Source: Streptomyces sp. NBC_01439
GTDB lineage: Bacteria; Actinomycetota; Actinomycetes; Streptomycetales; Streptomycetaceae
Length of the DNA stretch: 64,000 nucleotides
Assembly: GCF_036227605.1 (NCBI RefSeq)
Contig: NZ_CP109487.1
Location: 930,001-994,000, forward strand
Direction of reading: 5' to 3'
A program made the translations under genes and the position numbers. Of the stretch, positions 60,884 to 64,000 are shown piece by piece. The notes below the pieces were generated by a model, which worked only from the letters and a program-made list of their open reading frames with translations, was not told where the DNA came from and ran no database searches. How positions within the stretch are numbered: position 1 is the stretch's first letter; each line of letters starts with the position of its first letter.

Positions 60884-62377
60884 TCACCTACCGGTGACCA
60901 CGATCTCGCGCTTGAGGATCTTGCCGGTGGGGCCCTTGGGGAGCTCGGCCCTGAAGGTGACGATCCTCGGGTACTTGTACGCCGCCACCCGATCCCTGGC
61001 GTACTCCCGGATCTCCTCGGCCGTGACCTCGGCACCGGGCCGGAGCACGATCACCGCTGCGATCTCCTCGCCGTGGAACGAGTGCGGCACGCCGACGACG
61101 GCGGCTTCGGCGACGGACGGGTGTGTGTAGAGCACCTCCTCGACTTCACGCGGGTACACGTTGTAGCCACCACGGATGATCAGGTCCTTCTTGCGGTCGA
61201 CGATGAAGTAGAAGCCGTCCTCGTCGACGCGCGCCAGATCACCGCTGTGGAACCATCCGTCGTGGACCGCCGCCGCCGTGGCCTCGGGGCGGTTCCAGTA
61301 GCCCGTCATGAGGTTCTCGCCACGGATCGCGATCTCACCGACCTCTCCCGAGGACACCGCGCCGCCGCCCTCGGCAACGAGCTTCATCTCGACTCCGCGG
61401 ACGGGCTGTCCGATCGAGCCCGCCTTGCGCGGGCGGTCCGGGTGGTTGAAGGCGGCGACCGGTGAGGTCTCGGAGAGTCCGTATCCTTCGAGGACGGTGA
61501 CACCGAAGCGCCGCTCGAAGCCGTGCAGCACCTCTACCGGAAGCGAGGCGCCGCCCGAGACGGCCAGGCGGAGCCCGCGGGCGCTGAAGCCTTCGGGGAG
61601 CTCGGCATGGAGCAGCGCGGCGTACATCGTCGGCACGCCGAGGAACACGGTGACCTTGTCGCGGGCGATGGTCTCCAGGGCGCGCTGCGGCTCGAACCGC
61701 GGCAACAGGGTCAGTGTGGCGCCGGCGGCAACGGCCGTGTTCAGCGCGCAGGTCTGGCCGAAAGCGTGGAAGAGGGGCAGGCCACCGAAGAGCACGTCGT
61801 CGGGTCCGACCCGAAGCAGCGTCTCGGCCGCGGTGGCCGCGTTGGTGGCCAGGTTCCGGTGGGACAGTTCGGCCCCCTTCGGTGTGCCGGTCGTGCCCGA
61901 GGTGTAGAGGATGAGGGCCGGGTCGTCATCTGTACGGTCGACGACGCCGGGCACCGGTGCGTGGGCCCGCAACAAGTCGTCGAAGTCCGCGGGCTCGGTC
62001 ACCAGGCATTCTGTTCCGGTCTCGGCAGCGGCCTTGACGGCCTCGTCCGCGAACACGGGGAACACCAGCGAGATCCGCGCCCCGCAGTCGCGCAGGGTGA
62101 ATGCCAGTTCACGTGCCTTGAGGAGCGGATTCATCGGCACGACCACACCGCCGGCCCGCAGGATGCCGTAATAGGCGACCGGGAACAGCGGCACGTTGGG
62201 CATGGCCAGCGCGATGCGGTCGCCGGGCTGGACGCCGCGGGCGCGCAGGAGGGCGGCCACCCTGGCGCTCGCGTCGTCCAACTGGGCGTAAGTGAGCGTC
62301 TTGCCGTCATGGCGGACGGCGATGCGATCGCCCTGGGCCGCGGCGGAGTCCACGAGGAACGTGGCGAGGTTGGTCAT
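60884..62377 (-). CDS. AMP-binding acyl-CoA ligase
   Basis: The 497-aa enzyme has YTSGTTGTPKGAELSHRN, GYGLSETSPVAAFNHP, DRKKDLIIRGGYNVYP and PTGKILKRE, the four diagnostic motifs of acyl-CoA synthetases, with the catalytic Lys in the last one. It activates a carboxylic acid as acyl-AMP and then forms acyl-CoA. Its chain length suits a medium/long-chain or aromatic acid ligase. AAGGAG is nine bases before ATG 62377. It is divergent from an AraC-type regulator, the likely controller. Confidence 0.92.
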   Translation of the reverse strand: MTNLATFLVDSAAAQGDRIAVRHDGKTLTYAQLDDASARVAALLRARGVQPGDRIALAMPNVPLFPVAYYGILRAGGVVVPMNPLLKARELAFTLRDCGARISLVFPVFADEAVKAAAETGTECLVTEPADFDDLLRAHAPVPGVVDRTDDDPALILYTSGTTGTPKGAELSHRNLATNAATAAETLLRVGPDDVLFGGLPLFHAFGQTCALNTAVAAGATLTLLPRFEPQRALETIARDKVTVFLGVPTMYAALLHAELPEGFSARGLRLAVSGGASLPVEVLHGFERRFGVTVLEGYGLSETSPVAAFNHPDRPRKAGSIGQPVRGVEMKLVAEGGGAVSSGEVGEIAIRGENLMTGYWNRPEATAAAVHDGWFHSGDLARVDEDGFYFIVDRKKDLIIRGGYNVYPREVEEVLYTHPSVAEAAVVGVPHSFHGEEIAAVIVLRPGAEVTAEEIREYARDRVAAYKYPRIVTFRAELPKGPTGKILKREIVVTGR

Positions 62378-62583
62378 GTCGGCAATCTCCTTGGGTTCGT
62401 CTCGGCTTGCGACGAGCAGCCCGAGGGCGGATCCCGTCACGAGGGGTGGTGACCCCGGCGCGAGCGCGGGCGCTACCGGTGCCGTGCGACGGGGCCCAGG
62501 GCGGTCACCACGTGCGGACCGGGCCGGTGAACGGCGCCATGCTAGGTTGCCCGCTCCACGCCGTGCTTGTCCTGGCGTGACAT

Positions 62584-62604
62584 GGGACTTTTCTTTTCGG
62601 GACA
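62584..62604. promoter_or_regulatory. Direct GGGAC repeats in ligase/AraC promoter region
   Basis: GGGAC occurs at 62584-62588 and GGGACA at 62599-62604, spaced 15 bp, between the divergent ligase and AraC genes. Related GTCCC sites lie beyond the AraC gene at 63704-63732, so they may be AraC-family half-sites. Confidence 0.35.
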
Positions 62605-62620
62605 GTCTTGGAGCGTGCAC

Positions 62621-63643
62621 ATGAAGCCCCTGGTCCGCACCGCAGCCCTCAGCGGCTACGTCGAGCTGTGTCGATCGCTCGGTATCGACCCTCAGCCGCT
62701 GATGAAGCGCGTGGGCCTGGACACTGCCGCCCTCGCCGTCCAGGACCGATGGATCTCCGGCTGCGCCGCGGTCCAGGTGCTGGGACTGTCGGCAGCCGCC
62801 ACGGGTCACGAGGACTTCGGATTGCTCATGGCGGAGTTCCGGCGCTTCTCCAACCTCGGCCCCATCAGTCTGGTCGTCCGTGAGGAACCCGATGTGCGCA
62901 GTGCCCTGGGTCTATTGATCCGCCATCAGCACATGTACAACGAGGTCCTGGACACCCGGCTGTCCGAGGGGGACGGGCTGGCCACGCTGAAGGTCGACCT
63001 GCGTCTCGGCCGAGCAATGGACACCCGGCAGGCCACGGAGCTGGCCGTCGCCGCCTACCACCGGATCCTGCGCGACTTCCTGCACACCCGGTGGCGGCCG
63101 CTCTCCGTCTGGTTCAGGCACCCGGCACCGGCGGACGTCTCGACGCACCGGCGCGCCTTCGGCCCCATCGTGGAGTTCGACCGCGAGTTCGACGGCATCG
63201 TCTTCTACGCGGGCGATCTCGACGCGCCCAACGCGATGGCGGATCCGCTCCTTCGCGAGTACGCCCACCAGTACTTCGAGGCGATCACCGTGCCCCGGGA
63301 CACCACCGCCGCGGACCGGGTGCGCGAGCTGATCGAGGTCCTGCTGCCGACGGGGCGCTGCTCGATCGAGCAGGTCGCCCGAAGCCTGGGCGTGGACCGG
63401 CGAACCGTCCACCGGCACCTGGCCGCCTCGGGCGAGACGTTCTCCTCGCTCCTGGGCGCCACCCGCCGGCACCTCGCCGAGCAGTTCGTCGCGAACCCAC
63501 GGCGCTCACTCACCGAGATCTCCGACCTGCTGGGCTTCTCGTCGCTGAGCGGTTTCTCGCGCTGGTTCCACGAGCAGTTCGGGTGCAGTCCCCGGGCATG
63601 GCGCAGCGCCAGGAGCCGACCCCCGCGCCCCGGCCAGGACTGA
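62621..63643 (+). CDS. AraC-family regulator with OruR/ArgR-type N domain
   Basis: The 340-aa protein has an N-terminal sensor domain (about 20-210) of the Arabinose_bd type found in OruR-like regulators. The C-terminal double helix-turn-helix includes IEQVARSLGVDRRTVHRHLA and LTEISDLLGFSSLSGFSRWFHEQFGCSPRAWR. Such regulators activate catabolic operons in response to a metabolite. ATG 62621 has TTGGAG eight bases upstream. It is divergent from the ligase and directly upstream of the gene at the right edge, so it may control both. Confidence 0.9.
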   Translation: MKPLVRTAALSGYVELCRSLGIDPQPLMKRVGLDTAALAVQDRWISGCAAVQVLGLSAAATGHEDFGLLMAEFRRFSNLGPISLVVREEPDVRSALGLLIRHQHMYNEVLDTRLSEGDGLATLKVDLRLGRAMDTRQATELAVAAYHRILRDFLHTRWRPLSVWFRHPAPADVSTHRRAFGPIVEFDREFDGIVFYAGDLDAPNAMADPLLREYAHQYFEAITVPRDTTAADRVRELIEVLLPTGRCSIEQVARSLGVDRRTVHRHLAASGETFSSLLGATRRHLAEQFVANPRRSLTEISDLLGFSSLSGFSRWFHEQFGCSPRAWRSARSRPPRPGQD

Positions 63644-63703
63644 CACCGCGGGCCGGAGCGACCCGGCCGAGCCGGGCCGGCCCACTCGACACGGCCCACT
63701 CGA

Positions 63704-63732
63704 TGTCCCTAAATGACAAATTTTCTGTCCCT
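63704..63732. promoter_or_regulatory. Candidate AraC-type operator, direct TGTCCCT repeats
   Basis: TGTCCCT at 63704-63710 and 63726-63732 are direct repeats 22 bp apart (about two helical turns), separated by an AT-rich block (AAATGACAAATTTTC). This is the classic layout of AraC-family binding sites. It lies upstream of the partial gene that starts at 63977; the rest of 63644-63976 holds no gene. Confidence 0.5.
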
Positions 63733-63976
63733 GAAGGTCAAGCGATCGCGATTGCCCGCCCCTACCTTGGCACCACCGCAGAGACGCGGTCGGCCGCCGG
63801 ACGGGAGCGGGTTCCCCTATGCACGCTTCCTCCAGACCGGTCGATCGTACGAGGGCCGCCATGCGCCCACTGTCCCCGGTGACCCGCATCCATCCTCGCC
63901 GGACGTCGCAACCCCTCGCATCGCACGTGGCGATGGTTCCGGCGAGTGATCACCGATCGCACGAAGGAGACGGACC

Positions 63977-64000
63977 GTGCATTTCCACGACGACTCACTC
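63977..64000 (+). CDS. Start of a gene running off the window
   Basis: GTG 63977 has GAAGGAGA seven bases upstream, a strong ribosome site, and opens VHFHDDSL before the window ends. Nothing can be said about its product. It is a likely target of the preceding AraC-type regulator. Confidence 0.6.

Overview
The window is typical streptomycete DNA: very high GC, GC-rich third codon positions, many GTG/TTG starts behind GGAGG-type ribosome sites, and characteristic families (SpoIIE phosphatases, GAF histidine kinases, EmrB-type exporters, a Pkn-type kinase, crotonyl-CoA carboxylase/reductase). I found no rRNA, tRNA, CRISPR array or intact transposon. Assignment to Streptomyces or a close relative is an inference from this style and content.

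Layout. (1) 1-9 kb: accessory surface and secreted genes, with decay. A secreted beta-propeller gene and a convergent glycine-rich secreted gene run into each other and both look truncated. There are three more small secreted proteins, a TetR regulator with a 15-bp repeat in its N-terminal tail, a frameshifted DUF7405 pseudogene, a transposase scrap and a SUKH (SMI1/KNR4) protein. (2) 8.8-20.1 kb: an SDR-like protein with a zinc ribbon, a large PAS-GAF-SpoIIE phosphatase/ATPase, a HAD-like/M28 peptidase fusion, an SDR and a surface protein with four tandem repeats. (3) 20.3-27.2 kb: a stress island with PPK2, a DevS-like GAF histidine kinase, a pyridoxamine-oxidase-like protein, a STAS protein, a NarL/DevR-type response regulator, a double universal stress protein and a DUF475/TerC-like membrane protein. 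DevR/DosR-like 5-4-5 palindromes lie in its promoters. (4) 27.4-38.7 kb: transport and metabolic genes (APC permease, serine hydrolase, PadR/DUF1048 pair, TetR/amidase pair, YnfA, AhpD-like/pirin pair, small acetyltransferase, CorA).

(5) 38.7-52.9 kb: the highlight, a compact and apparently uncharacterised natural-product operon. Seven genes are translationally coupled or within a few bases of each other: crotonyl-CoA carboxylase/reductase, a 2,489-aa NRPS-PKS hybrid (A-PCP-KS-AT-KR-ACP-C), a methyltransferase, a TauD-type and a PhyH-type Fe/2-oxoglutarate oxygenase, a P450 and a class-C beta-lactamase-like serine hydrolase. The A-domain pocket looks proline-like and the AT motif (RAGH) fits an ethyl/alkylmalonyl unit that the reductase would supply. 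The predicted chain is a 2-alkyl-3-hydroxy-3-(pyrrolidin-2-yl)propanoyl thioester, a gamma-amino-beta-hydroxy acid. There is no thioesterase, so the terminal condensation domain is the likely release catalyst. A four-copy 12-bp repeat array lies upstream, and a WYL regulator plus an EmrB-type exporter follow.

(6) 55.9-64 kb: an APH-like kinase, two gene remnants, a membrane protein with a HEAT-like tail, a receptor Ser/Thr kinase with an extracellular beta-propeller, an acyl-CoA ligase divergent from an AraC-type regulator, and the first codons of a further gene at the right edge.
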